The position numbers and the translations under genes were made by a program. This document shows, in pieces, positions 1 through 11,551 of a stretch of DNA of 64,000 nt (positions within the stretch are counted from its first letter, which is position 1; every line of letters begins with the position of its first letter). The notes beneath the pieces were generated by a model. That model saw only the letters and a list, made by a program, of their open reading frames with translations. It ran no database searches and was not told the origin of the DNA. This DNA is from Histoplasma ohiense. Lineage: Eukaryota; Ascomycota; Eurotiomycetes; Onygenales; Ajellomycetaceae. The stretch spans positions 744,001-808,000 of the forward strand of contig JAEVHH010000001.1 of NCBI GenBank assembly GCA_017607445.1. The letters run 5' to 3'.

Positions 1-80
1 GAACATCGAGAGTTACACATGATTGCAATGACAGAAGTTGATTGCGTAAGTTAATTGCTAACAGATGCTAACCCATCACA
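1..80. repeat. Gypsy family-1 LTR, truncated end
   Basis: This is the last 80 bp of the same LTR found whole at 3043-3575 and 17021-17554, ending in the shared CATCACA terminus. A short internal stretch present in the other copies is missing. It may be the distal LTR of Gypsy copy A, whose other LTR lies at 3043-3575, but the DNA following it does not match the corresponding internal end of copy B, so that pairing is uncertain. Confidence 0.7.
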
Positions 81-247
81 TATTTACTTTTTCTCTTTTC
101 TTTTGTCTATCTCATCTGTCTTTTCTCTGTTATTAGAAGCACAGACAGTTCTCAGATCAATTGAGAGAGTTATTTCTCTCCATTCACTATAAAGTCTTTC
201 AGACACAGTAGTGGCAGTTCTCTCAGAAACCACACTATAGCTTTACT
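81..247. other. AT-rich spacer, unassigned
   Basis: A pyrimidine-rich stretch between the LTR end and the hAT derivative. I see no coding sequence and no match to the other repeats in this window. Confidence 0.4.
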
Positions 248-1175
248 AGACTGACTGTGTGACCATGCATGAAACTGGGACTAAATATTTCTTCAGTTCC
301 ATTATCAAATTTCTTAGTTCTGGTCCCATATAGTGTTTATTAAATTAGTCACTTTACACTGTTTATATTATAAATCTAGTCCCAGGTCATGTTCTTCTTA
401 TAAATTACTGATTCTGGTCCCATTTGGTCCCATTTTGTTAAAATGGGACCAAATGGGACCATGATTTACCCTATATAGATGATATAATGCTGTGAGCATT
501 ATCAAAAATCATTATCTATCAAAAGAAGTTTAGTGTATTTATGCTCTAGTTCTATTTTGAACTAGTAATGATAGTGATAGATAGATTCGCCGCGGTAGAT
601 AGATTGGCAGCGATAGATTAGCAGCGATAGATTAGCAGCGATAGATTAGCAGCGATAGATAGATTGACAGTGATAGATAGATTGACAGCGATAGATTAGC
701 AGTGATAGATAGCTTAGTAGTGAGGGATAGCTTAGCAGCGAGGGATAGCTTGCAGCAATAGATAGATTAGCAGTGATAGCTTAGCAGCGAGGGATAGCTT
801 AGCAGCGGCGATAGATTAGCAGCAGTAGATAGATTGGCAGGGGTAAATTGATTGACAGCACTAGATAGAGATGATATCTCCACCAATCATATCATCAGAT
901 TGATATCTAAGATATGTATTATATAATCATCAGAACAGGATCAAACCTCAGTCAAAATCATAATCAGTCTCAGATCATATTCTTATTTTTGATAGTCAGT
1001 CACTTTACATGAAATATCAAGATTTATTAGTCTCATTTCACTCATGTTCTAATAATTCTAGTCACTTTACACTCCCATTCTGATCCTAGTCCCACTGAAA
1101 ATCACACCAAGAAATGGACTGGGACCAAACCAAACCAAATCAAACATGAAATTCATGGTCCCATCAGCCAGCCTA
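248..1175. mobile_element. Non-autonomous hAT derivative (MITE-like, 928 bp)
   Basis: The ends are imperfect terminal inverted repeats: TAGACTGACTGTGTGACCATG on the left (first 20 bases compared) and, read on the reverse strand, TAGGCTGGC...GGGACCATG on the right. They are flanked by 8-bp direct repeats GGCTTTAC (240-247) and AGCTTCAC (1176-1183), which differ only by two transitions, as expected after C-to-T mutation. Both subterminal regions match those of the large hAT element at 5716-11543. It carries no transposase, only an internal minisatellite, so it is an internal-deletion derivative that the autonomous element could have mobilised. Confidence 0.85.
585..870. repeat. Minisatellite based on GATAGATTAGCAGC
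   Basis: About 20 imperfect copies of a 14-18 bp unit combining GATAGAT and TAGCAGC/TGGCAGC/TGACAG run through the centre of the hAT derivative. A much shorter version (two or three units) occupies the same place in the truncated copy near 57350-57390, so the array expanded or contracted between copies. Confidence 0.85.
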
Positions 1176-1553
1176 AGCTTCACCATGAATGGCCATACAT
1201 CAGATCAGAAGTGAATGCACAGCTCAGTAAAATCCTTTTCAATGAGCTGAGTTTTCTCAAAAGTTGCCATCTGAATTCTGTTTTCTTTCTCTCTGTGTAT
1301 ATAGAAATCTCTTCAGTGTAGTATATCTTCATGCTCTTCAGAAGACTTCTGAAACACAGGCACTGCCCATGTTTTCTTCAGAATGTTAAACCAATACAAA
1401 CAAACAAACAAAACATTTTGAAATTAACCTCAATAATTAATCCAGTCTGATTCTGTGAACTTTATACAATATCAACCACACAGCACATATTACAAACTTC
1501 GCATGTTGCAATAAAAAGCTCTGAAGATCAGATCTTTGAAGAAGAGAGATAAT
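1176..1553. mobile_element. Flank of hAT derivative and 3' internal end of Gypsy family 2
   Basis: From about 1395 to 1553 the sequence matches 32430-32571, the internal DNA just before the right LTR of the Gypsy-2 element. From 1184 to about 1394 I see no match within the window and no protein. The 5' part of this Gypsy-2 copy is absent. Confidence 0.6.
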
Positions 1554-1824
1554 TGTAATAGATGCAACAGAGATATCTATATTAGAAAATAGCTATATAA
1601 TGATAGAAGAACACAGAACATGTCAAAATTAATGAGAATGAATATAGCACACAGTATTATAGACAGCTGTAGAGTATGATGATCATCTATATAATACTCA
1701 CTGATATCTGTAGATATTAGAAGATCAGTAATTAGCTTTGAATAATAGAGATTGCTATCTTCTTAACATTCTATATATGTACTTCACACTACTCCCATAA
1801 TTACATCTAGAACCATCTCTTACA
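1554..1824 (+). repeat. Gypsy family-2 LTR (271 bp)
   Basis: It begins TGTAATAGATGCAACAG and ends CTCTTACA. Its length is 271 bp, identical to both LTRs of the full element at 25820-26090 and 32572-32842. It is followed directly by DNA aligning with the gag region of Gypsy-1 copy B, so this element had inserted into Gypsy-1 copy A. The 5-bp GAGAC at 1825-1829 is the candidate target duplication, but the other end is not visible. Confidence 0.85.
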
Positions 1825-3042
1825 GAGACATTGAGAACCCTTGAGTGACTTGCATTTACATGTGAGACTCAGTTCATTGATTCTGATTTGAAGGTGGGGG
1901 GTGCTGTAGAGCAGTTTGAAGCATACACATTTATTCAGCAGAATTCTCTGTGATTTTGAAGCATACAGAACTGAGACAGATTGTTGTTCAACAGATAAAA
2001 ATCAGCACAGAATTCACTGTATGTTGAGAGCTTCAGATGCTCTACATTTCAGTTATACAATTGAAAGTTCAAGTTCTTGAACAATATATTAATCTTGACA
2101 GCATCATTTCAGTCTTATCCATCTGCTTCTAGAAGTTTACAATTGAATTCAGAAAGATAAGTTGTCAACACAACATTTATCTGACAAATCTGATTAAACC
2201 AGTTCAATATCTTGACTTGAAGTATAGAATTGAGAAAGAGAGAGTTGAGTTGTTGAAAGACTAGCTCTGATGTACACTGATGATTCTGGCAATGACTCAT
2301 TCAGAATTGAAATTTTGCTAACATGTTGCCATTCAATCTGCTATGAATATACCATGCTTGATTGAATAGTGAGTCTATTGCTCATTCATTGATATTCAAT
2401 TTGATATTCATCTTTGACTTCCACACAAGATAGAGCACTAGATTTTTCTTGTATTTGTTGAGAATTGAAAGCTTCTCTCTTGAGAGCTTTTCATAAGATG
2501 TGAGTGTAGAAGAAATGATGAATGTAAAAGTGCTCATCTCAGCAAGTTGTTGTTGCAATTCAGTCATCTGTAGTGCTTGCTGCTGAAGGATACTTCATAG
2601 ATCTAAGTTGTCATCCACTGCATTTGAATGTGATGAATGTTTGTAGAATTGTTTGTAGTTCATTTTGATATCTAGAGACATGTAATAATAATAAAAAGAA
2701 AAGGAGATACTTATAGACACTCAGTTCTCTCACAGACACTATTCACAGTGTTGCAGTGCTAAGCTTATCAAGCTTCTTTGTGAACACTATTCACAGTGTT
2801 ACAGTTCATAGACACTCAGACCTCTTTATAGAACACAGTTGATTGTGTCTCAGATGCTTAGATATGACAATCTATATAACTAATGATAAGAACACTTGAG
2901 CTCACAAGAGATCTCTTGTAATGACTAGACACTCAGATCTGTAAATGACACACTCAGATGTAAGAACTAATAACAATGCACTCAGATGTAAAAATTAATA
3001 ACAAAGCACTTGAGTCTTAAACACAGAAGAATCAATTCATAA
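1825..3042 (-). pseudogene. Gypsy-1 copy A, gag region
   Basis: Read on the reverse strand this stretch aligns with the gag of Gypsy-1 copies B (16130-16690) and C (18480-19020). The piece at 2115-2300 carries the same MSHCQN...TSELVFQQLN segment, and 2382-2567 the segment containing LSREKLSILNKYKK. Stops, frameshifts and loss of CpG show it is dead. The pol region is missing: it is interrupted at 1824 by the Gypsy-2 LTR and lies beyond the window or has been deleted. Confidence 0.85.
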
Positions 3043-3575
3043 TGTAACAGACATACTTCAATTAACAATCTAGCACTATTCTAATACAGATTATAAATTG
3101 ATTAAGGAAAGAAAGAGAAAAGAAATCAGAAGAAAAGATTGTATGAAGAGGGTTTTTATAGAGAGAAATTTGAGATGAAAGAATATCAGAAGCTGCTTCA
3201 CAGTGGAGTGTGGAGCAGAAGAACATTAAGAAGTACATGTAAGAATTGTTAGAAACTACACAAACACAGAGCATGGAGCAGAGAAATCATTGAGAGCTAC
3301 ATGAAAGAATTGTTAGAGACTACACAAGTGTGGAATACAGAGTGGAAGAACATTAGAAACTACACAGAAGAATTGTTAGAGACTATACAAATACAGAGCA
3401 CAGAGCAGAAGAATGTTAAAAGCTACACAGAAGAATCATTAGAAACTACATGAGCACAGAGCACAGAGTGGAAGAATATCAAGAATTATATGAGGTCACA
3501 ATGGCCAGAAACAAGCGGGTGCAGAAGGGGAGTTGATTGCGTAAGTTAATTACTAATGAATGCTAACCCATCACA
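3043..3575 (-). repeat. Gypsy-1 copy A LTR (533 bp)
   Basis: A complete LTR beginning TGTAACAGACATACTTC and ending CCCATCACA, next to the gag of copy A, which makes it the 5' LTR of a reverse-strand element. Past 3575 the sequence resumes as LINE ORF1, so copy A inserted into the LINE. Its other flank is outside the window. Confidence 0.9.
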
Positions 3576-4160
3576 GTTCTAATCATAACTGAGACATTTG
3601 AACAATCTAAAATCTCATTTGTGAGAATTGCTGGTATGAGAATGAGGACTTATGAGTTCAAAGATATCAGAGAAAATCTAAAGACTCAAATTCAATGCTC
3701 AAACTGTCAAAAATATGATCACTTTGCAAATCTATGTAAAAGAAATGTAATGTGTCAGATTTGTGCACAATCTCATAGAACATCTGAGTATAATTGTCAT
3801 CTTTGTTTGAAAAAGAGAACTCTGTGTGAGCATTCTAAATCTATTGCAAAATGTGCCAATTGTAAAGAGCCCCACTTTGTAAATTCAAAAGAATGTGTAT
3901 TTGCTCTCAAATCAGAAAAGTCATCAGTACAGATGAATAACTCAGTCTCTACTAATGTAAATGATAGCAATAAACAAAAAAGAAGAAATTCTCAATTCTC
4001 TGAATCTGCTATTTCTGAACCTTCTGCAAAGCAAAAAATTAGATCACAGAAGTCATCAAAAACCTCTGTTCAAACAAAGATAAAAGATACACATATGCAG
4101 AATATGATAGCAGTTGAAGTTGTGAATAATAGATTCAGTCTATTATCTGACTCTGAATAA
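3576..4160 (+). pseudogene. LINE (Tad1-like) ORF1, C-terminal zinc-knuckle part
   Basis: The reading frame is open from the LTR boundary to 4160. It encodes a nucleic-acid-binding gag-like protein whose cysteines form three or four knuckles: CSNCQKYDHFANLC (CX2CX4HX4C), then CQIC...H...C and CANCKEPHFVNSKEC (CX2CX3HX5C). The C-terminal half is Ser/Lys-rich. This arrangement is typical of ORF1 in fungal Tad1-clade LINEs. The N-terminus is lost behind the inserted Gypsy copy A, so this is a fragment. No ATG supports an independent gene here: the first codon of the open stretch usually called, at 3621, is GTG. Confidence 0.85.
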
Positions 4161-4565
4161 AGAGAAACACTTCTTAATATTTGTATAATATCAGAAAAAC
4201 AACCAAAAAATGTTAAAAGCTCTACAAAAATCAAATTTATTCAAAATAATGTGGACAGAACAAATTCATGTCTTTATTTCTGTTTACAAATTGACTATAA
4301 GCAAAAGACAGACTTCATTCTTGTTCAAGAACTCAGACTTGATGCTGATCAAGAGTATAGTGTATCTCATCCAGCATACTATTGTTTTTTACCAGAGAAA
4401 ACAGATATTAGAGTTAGAGAGGCAATTTATGCTAGAAAGAATTCAAGATTTCAATTCAATCTGAGATATGATTTGTTATCTGACTCTGATATTCTTGTTG
4501 ATGACATTGTGGATATGAAAAAACAGTTTGAAAATATTCAATTAATCAATATCTACAATGAAAGA
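4161..4565 (+). pseudogene. LINE ORF2, endonuclease N-terminal part
   Basis: Two overlapping frames carry the start of an APE-type endonuclease, for example the segment DFILVQELRLDADQEY, which corresponds to the family's 'D.ilvQEP' motif. A frameshift lies between the frames. The coding sequence is cut at 4565 by a solo LTR and resumes at 5104. Confidence 0.75.
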
Positions 4566-5098
4566 TGTAACGAGCGTACTTCGATTAACGATCTAGCACT
4601 ATTCTAATACAGATTACAAATTGATTAAGAAAAGAAAGAGAAAAGAAATCAGAAGAAAAGGTCATACAAAGAGGATTCTTATAGAGAAAAGTTCAGAGTG
4701 GAAGAATATCAGAAGCCACTCCACAGTGGAGTGCAGAGCAGAAGAACATTAAAAGGTACATGTAAAAATCATTAGAAGCTACACAAGCACAGAACATGGA
4801 GCAGGGGAATCATTGAGAGCTACACAGAAGAATCATTAGAGACTACACAAGCACAGAACACAGAGCAGAAGAATGTGAGAAGCTACACAGAAGAATCATT
4901 AGAGACTACACAAGCACAGAGCACAGAGTGAAAGAACATTAAGAGCTACACAGAAGAATCATTAGAAACTATGCAAATGCAGAGCACAGAGCAGAAGAAC
5001 ATCAAGGGTTACATGAGGTCACAACAGCCAGAAACAAGCGGGTGCAGAAGGGGAGTTGGTTGCATAAGTTAATTACTAACAGATACTAACCCGTCACA
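4566..5098. mobile_element. Solo Gypsy-1 LTR with TSD AAAGA
   Basis: A complete 533-bp LTR beginning TGTAACGAGCG and ending CCCGTCACA, flanked by AAAGA at 4561-4565 and 5099-5103. The LINE endonuclease sequence continues on both sides. It retains CpG at both ends, unlike most of the neighbouring DNA, which suggests a younger insertion. A solo LTR with intact duplication implies LTR-LTR recombination of a former full element. Confidence 0.95.
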
Positions 5099-5667
5099 AA
5101 AGATCACTGAGAGAAAACAATAGAACTTGAACATTTGATAGATGTTTAATGCAGTTAAAACCAGAAAAGAACTCAATAATTATAGAGGATTTCAATGCTC
5201 ATCACTCTTGATGAAATTCAGAAAGAACTCAATCAATTAGAGCTGAAAAACTAGTTGAATGAGCACTTTTAAACAAACTAGAGTTGATAAATGAGCAAGA
5301 TATTCCCACTTTTCATAAGCCAGGTTTGAGACAGAAATCAATTATAGATCCATATTTTTTCTCTAAGAATCTATATAAAAATAAACATTTTAATTGATAT
5401 ATTGACTCAAATGAAACAAATGGTGCTGCCACTGAACATGAGATAATTCAAGTTGATATGAAATTGGATAGTAATCAAAGAGTTCAAAACCCATTATATT
5501 CAAATCAATACAATTTTGAAAAAGCTCAATGGACAGAAGTGAAAAGAATGATTGAAAAGTTGAAATTAGAGAATAGAGAAACTCTTTATTGAAAATCAGA
5601 TACAAATCTTACAGACAAAATGCTTGAAGACAGAGCAAATTTAATCACTGAGATTATTCTTTCAAGT
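5099..5667 (+). pseudogene. LINE ORF2, endonuclease C-terminal part
   Basis: Translation in a broken frame gives the end of the endonuclease: a GDFNAHH-type site remnant near 5190, then a PTFHK..G...SIIDPYFFSKNL stretch at about 5305-5375, which corresponds to the conserved 'S.IDLtF' block. The frame contains several stops. It is cut at 5667 by Gypsy-1 copy B. Confidence 0.75.
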
Positions 5668-5715
5668 TGTAACGGGCGTACTTCGATTAACGATCTAGCA
5701 CTATTCTAATACAGA
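5668..5715 (-). repeat. Left LTR of Gypsy-1 copy B, first 48 bp
   Basis: It begins TGTAACGGGCGTACTTCG and runs to the 8-bp AATACAGA duplicated by the hAT insertion. The LTR continues at 11552. It has retained CpG. Confidence 0.9.
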
Positions 5716-6099
5716 TAGACTGGCTGTGTGACTGTGTATGGAATCATAATCAATTTTAGCATTGATCTCATTCTCATATATTTTAGTTCTGATCTTATAT
5801 ATTGTTTTTCAAACCAGTCACTTTACACTGTTTGTATTATAGCTCTGATTTCATTTCACTGTTTATGAGAAATATTTAGGTTCTGAATACTGTTCTTATC
5901 TTGATTTCTGAGTCACAGTTCTGTTTGGTCCCATTTTACAAAACAGAATCAAATGGAACCATGACTTACCCATAATTACATAATACATATACCTTTATGC
6001 TGGATGGTGGCTAATTATGATGTGAGTGTTACCAAATATTGTTATCTTTTTGATGTCAACAACAGAAATATCATTATATGTCTGTAGACATTTTGAAAA

Positions 6100-6200
6100 T
6101 TAAAAAAAAAAAAACAAAAACAACAACTGAGAATATTATAAAAAAAAAAAACAAAAACTTTCAGCAAAAAAAAAAAAAATAAAAAAATAAACAAACAAAC
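6100..6200. repeat. A-rich low-complexity tract
   Basis: Several runs of 8-13 adenines separated by short CAA-rich pieces lie inside the hAT element. No function is indicated. Confidence 0.8.
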
Positions 6201-7272
6201 AAATGAAAAAAACTCATTTCTTCAATCTATAATCATCAAAAAAATTGCTATTCAATTCTTGAGTGATCTCCATCATCAATCTAATATCTCTCACAGTGAG
6301 AGTCACTCATTCATGATGAATTATAGTCTTAAGACCACCTGTGAAATGATTAGTGAGATATTGTTACATTGATTTTCACATGATATCATACATTCAAAAA
6401 GTGTGATCAATGTGGTCTCAACTGTGACTTGAAGAGCATTGAGAGTGGAATGCTGAAAGCAATACTTTTCTTCATCAATCTCTCAGATAAGACAGACAAA
6501 TACAGTCTTGAGAAAAATGAGATTCTCAGACTTCTAGTAATATCAGATCTCATGAATAGTCTTTATTCTCATATCAGTATCTAGTGTTATCAAAAAGCAT
6601 TACTTTGAATTTCATACTCTGCTTATTCACTTTTTTCATACAAGGGTGGGGGTTGTGCATCTTCCACACAGCACAGTGAGCATTGAGATGCTGTTCATAA
6701 TAATGAGCTCAGACTGCTTCTCACTTCATCACTCACTGTTCATATACTGCCTTGTGGGCAGCAGCAGTGGTTGGCATGGCTCTCTGACAAGAAATACTCT
6801 TATCATGGGCCATTTTTTTGCTGGGAGGGGGTGGGGAGGGAGAAGGGATGAACACAGAGAATGAATGTGTAGATTTCAGAAAGAGAAGAACAGAGACTTG
6901 CAGCACTGAATTTGCTATATAGAATCAATTAATTAATCAGTATTCATTTGCAGAAAACATTGAGATATTCATATTGCTTTTAATAGTTAACATACTGCAG
7001 TGGAATTATGATGAGTTGAAGAGAGAAGAAAGAAAGAACAAAGAAAAAGAAAAACATGAATGAATGTTAAACTGAGAGATTGTATATGCAAATAATCTCT
7101 ATAGCAACAAAGAAATATCTCATCTGCATTCAGTCATAATATAGCTTGCAGAGCAACTGCATGCATGCAGCACACAATATCAACAAGTAGTATAAAAATG
7201 CAAACAGTGTTGCTATAAGACATGTAATTTCTCATAATATATAGATGTAGATTTTCTTTCTTCTTAAATTCT

Positions 7273-8260
7273 TTGATATATCTCTGTTCTTGTCATCACA
7301 TTTCTGTGTGTATAGCAACTTATAAAAACAATATATTTTTTTTCACTAGAAATCTTCATCATCACAATCAGAATGTGTTTCTCTTTTCTTCTTTTGCTGA
7401 AAATATGTCTGTTCTCTTCTTCAAGAAACATTTGATGGCTCTGTGTACTACTAAGACATACAAGCACTGTCATTATCTTGAGAGAGAAGAGAAAGAATTC
7501 TTCAAGTGTGAAGAAGCTGACTGCAAGACACATCATATTGTTTTGAAAAAACTCTGCAATGAAGTAGATTAATAATGATCTTGAATAATGCTTCTGCTGA
7601 AATTTGACTAATATTATGAAAGAAATGATGCTGATGACTCAATGTGTGAGAAGTTGAAGAAGAAAGCAGTGAAGTTGCTGATGCAGCAGTGCTGAAATCA
7701 GAAGTACTCACAGAAATGATTTGAAATCAAGATGAAAAGAGAGAGAACTGAGAAGATGATGACTGTGAAAAAATGCTGTCAGAAGAAGATTGAAGATGTG
7801 CTTGTCTGTGAGACAAAGAAGCTCAAGCTGATAGATTGTATTTTGAATATATTCATTGATAATGCTTTTTGATAATGATTCTGTGGTCTAATTGATTAGC
7901 AGACTTCTGAAGAGAATCATGGGATTGAGGCTTTGTTTAGATCTTATATATGCTCAATGATTCAGAACATTGAGAAGGCAGTGTTGTTTTCTGAACATAC
8001 TAATTTGCTTACTGCAGAGATAGAATCTGAGACAGCAGATCAGAAGATGCAGAACTTTGAAGCTCAAATGAATCTGATGAAAAGAGAGAAGAATTCTCTC
8101 TCATCTAAGAAGATAGCTGAGAAGGATTTTGAGATGATCATTTCCTTGAATGAGAAGAAGAAGAAGAGAGAGAAGAAGAAAGAGAAGAATTGAATTGTGA
8201 AGAATGAAGAGAAAGAAGAAGAGAAGAAAAAGAAGAAAGTGAAAGAAGAAGAGTAGAAGA
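7273..8260 (+). pseudogene. Unassigned ORFs inside the hAT element
   Basis: Two open stretches upstream of the transposase may be pieces of one decayed second gene. The first, 7273-7572 (99 residues), ends with a cysteine/histidine-containing part (FFKCEEADCKTHHIV). The second, 7933-8193 (86 residues), reads IEALFRSYICSMIQNIEKA and then becomes Glu/Lys-rich with heptad-like spacing, ending in a Lys/Glu run that looks coiled-coil. I do not recognise the family. Stops and frameshifts between the two pieces fit decay. It could be a nested element or a passenger gene. Confidence 0.35.
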
Positions 8261-8799
8261 GGAAATAATCTAAGAAAAAAATTTTTTTTACATGTTTGTT
8301 TTTTTATATTTTTGCTAAATTAATTGTATTATTATAATTATCAGAGATTACAAATTTTATTTGATATTTTACATTATACAATTCTTTGTTGTGAGCATAT
8401 ATTATTGTAGCGATATTATGCTCATGATATATATATATATATATGTATATGTATACTTGTAAGTTGCGTGTGACTTTACATTTAGTATCAGTAAACAACG
8501 AAAGCTGATAAATTCATACTGTGGAATTGTGATATATTAGAGATAGATAATATGTCTAATGAATCAACTTTTCAGCACTTACAAATTTTAATAATATCTT
8601 CAATATTTTCATTATCATTCTTTTCTATTTGATTATAATGTGTTTTATTTGTTGTTGTTTATAAATATATTCTACTAGTGTTCTAACCAATTAGAATGGG
8701 TTAATGAAAAAGGGGTAAAAAAAAATCTCAATCAAATTGAACCAATTTCTTAACCTTTTTATCCTCAGAATTCATTTTACACATAATTTCTTATCATTT

Positions 8800-11203
8800 A
8801 TATTCATCATGACAACTTCAGTAATTGCTGAATCAGGGAATTCATCACCTTCTTTAATGGAGATTCAAGATCTTATAGAAATAAGAGTGGATCAAATAAT
8901 TTATATTGTTTATAAATTCTCACAAGATAAGCTCTTTCAAGTCTGATGGATGCATACTTCTTTTTTTCTTGATGATGAAAAACAATGCAATCTATGAAAA
9001 AGTCAGCATAGACAATGAGAAGATCTATGGAAAAACTTTCAACAAGTTGCTGTAAAGATCACTGAAGAGTCATTTCTCTGCTGTAATCATTGCAACTTCA
9101 TACAAAAACATCCATCCTGGAGTGAACATGGATCAGAAGAAATCACACAACATTTGAAATCTGCTGATTGTCTACAGTTTAGAGAAAAACATCAAAATAT
9201 TCTTCATGAACTGATACTTATATCATCTACTCTCATTAATGGTAACAATATTTGGTAACACTTATGTACTATTTTGCAGGAAAACATGTGAAAACAATGA
9301 TGAACTGATGCTGATCTTTCAATTCCAACTCTTTCATCAGACAACTTTTGAGAACAACTTCTATATCTATGTATATTGTTGAATCTTCCACTGCATGCTG
9401 TTGAAAACTCAGAATTTTGAACTCTACTGCAAATACTTAATTCATATATTCAAATTCCTCATCAATTCAGTCTCCACTCTTCTCTGAATACACATTACAA
9501 CAATGATATGCAACAACTTGGACTTCTGTTGAAGAAACAACAGAAGATATCACTGACAGTGAATGCATGAACAAGCATCAACAATCTATTCTTTTTGAGT
9601 GCAGTTTGTTATTTTATTGATGAGGATTGAAATTATAAAGAGAAATTGATTGACTTTGAACAATTGAAGAGCAGTCATACAGATGAATATATGACTGATG
9701 TTCTCATGACAATTATTAAAAATGATTACTGAGATATTTCATCAGATCTTCTTGCAATCACAACAGACAATGCAGCAAACAACTTGATTATGATGCAGAG
9801 TCTGAAACAAAAACTGGTATTGTATAGATGGAATGGTAAATGTGGGCATATTCTCTGTATTGCATATGTTATTCAGCTTGTTGTTCAAGTATTGATTAAA
9901 GGCCTGAATATTGAACCTGAAAACACAGAACTGATCAGTTGTTTTAATGAGAATGATGTTGAAATTGTTACACACATCACATTCTTGTCAATCCTTCACA
10001 AGGTAATGATATTTGATAATGCTTCAGTGAAAATTGATCAATTTGCTAACTATCTCATTATCTTTTTTTAGATTCATCATATCACCAATGCAATCAGTAC
10101 TTCTTCCAAACAACAACAACAATTTCATGATATTCAAGCCACCCACAGCTCAGTTCCTCCTCTTAATATGATACAAGATGTTCAAACATAGTGAAGTTCT
10201 ATTTATGAGATGACAGTTTGAGCATTTTGACTAAAAGATGCTGTGAATCATTGAGTTCAGAATTCTGAGTGAGAGAAAATTTGTGCTCTGAAACTTTCTG
10301 ATACAGAGTGAGCACAGTTAAAATATGTTGTTGGACTGTTGTTTATCTTTTACAAAACAACAAAGACTGTGTCTATTACAGTAACATCAATGATACAAAC
10401 TTCTTGATGAATATACAACAGTTTATTTACTCATTTGAAAATGCAGATGATTTGTGTATAAGAAGAACAATTCTGAAATAGAGTTATTTCTGCAGCAATT
10501 GAAAGAGTGCAAGACAAACTTGCAGAATATTATGCAAGAATCAATCAATTATTTGCTGATTACTATACTGTTGCTGCTGTACTTGATCTCTCTCATCAAA
10601 TCAATGCATATACTCCCAGAGATTGGACGGCGGAAGAACAACAAATCTATGTTGATATAGCTTGAACATACTACAACAACAACTATTGACAATATGAACA
10701 GAATAATATTCAAATTGAAGAGTCAATAGAGCATGATTCTTTGATTAGTAACTTTTTTTTTATAATACTCACTGAGATATTGATATTAATCTGTTACTAA
10801 TATTGATTAAGAATTTGCACTTGTTGATTGCTGCTGAAAATCTGAGCAAACAAAATTCTTGCAACACTGAATTTGACTGCTATCTATATAATGATTCTGT
10901 TAATATCAAAGAAAAATCTATTTTAGATCTGTGGAGGATGATCAGCAGTCAGTATTCAACAGTGGCAATGATGACACACAATATTCTGACAATTTCATTG
11001 GCAGGAGTTGGTATGGAGAGAAAGTTTAACTCAAGTTGAGATATTTGTCACTATCACTGTGATCAATTGCAAGAAGAAACTGTAAAGAAATTGATGATGA
11101 TTAAACATGGAAAAGAAAAAGAAATTGTTGATAAGAATTCTATTGTGACAGAATTCTCTTTCAATGATATAGTGAAGGAAAAAATTGACTGTGATTGTAT
11201 ATA
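8800..11203 (+). pseudogene. hAT transposase, degraded
   Basis: Order along the strand: an N-terminal segment from the ATG near 8809; a BED-type zinc finger at about 9075-9175 (CCNHC...W...HL...C); an intron-like GTAACA...TTTTGCAG at about 9241-9280; the RNase-H-like core; a convincing intron at about 10000-10071 (GTAATG, GCTAAC branch site, TTTTTTTAG); then the block around VAAVLDLSHQ (10570-10600, out of frame with its surroundings). Last comes the C-terminal dimerisation domain at about 10895-11170, with LAGVGMERKFNSS followed by a stop. Many TGA stops. The family catalyses cut-and-paste transposition; this copy cannot make a whole protein. Confidence 0.85.
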
Positions 11204-11551
11204 GTATTAATGAGCTTGTGAGTGTTACCAATAATCATTATCAATTGTCATGTATTACATAATCATCAGAATGGGATCAAACTTGAGTTAAAATCATGAT
11301 CAGTTCCAGGTTATGTTCTTGTTTTTCATAGTCAGTCACTTTGCATGGAATAATAAATTTTGTTGATTTCATAATAGTCATGTTAGGTCTAAATCTGGTT
11401 CTTTTACACTCCATTTCTGAAAATTTTGGTCCCTTTACACTCCCATTCTGATCCTGGTCCCACTGGAAATCACGCCAAGAAATGGACTGGGACCAAACCA
11501 AATCAAACCAAATGTGAAATTCATGGTCCCACCGGCCAGCCTAAATACAGA

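Larger units (their letters stand above)
5716..11543 (+). mobile_element. hAT-family DNA transposon (5.8 kb), TSD AATACAGA
   Basis: The element starts TAGACTGGCTGTGTGAC and ends GGTCCCACCGGCCAGCCTA. The ends are imperfect inverted repeats, and perfect 8-bp duplications AATACAGA flank them (5708-5715 and 11544-11551), the hallmark size for hAT. Its subterminal regions (5716-6050 and 11270-11543) are the source of the short derivatives at 248-1175 and about 57188-57641. It contains a degraded hAT transposase (8800-11203) plus roughly 2 kb of other sequence (about 6600-8260). Confidence 0.92.

Noticed and set aside
585..870. CRISPR-like array
   Set aside because: Units are contiguous with no spacers, in a eukaryotic MITE; it is a minisatellite.
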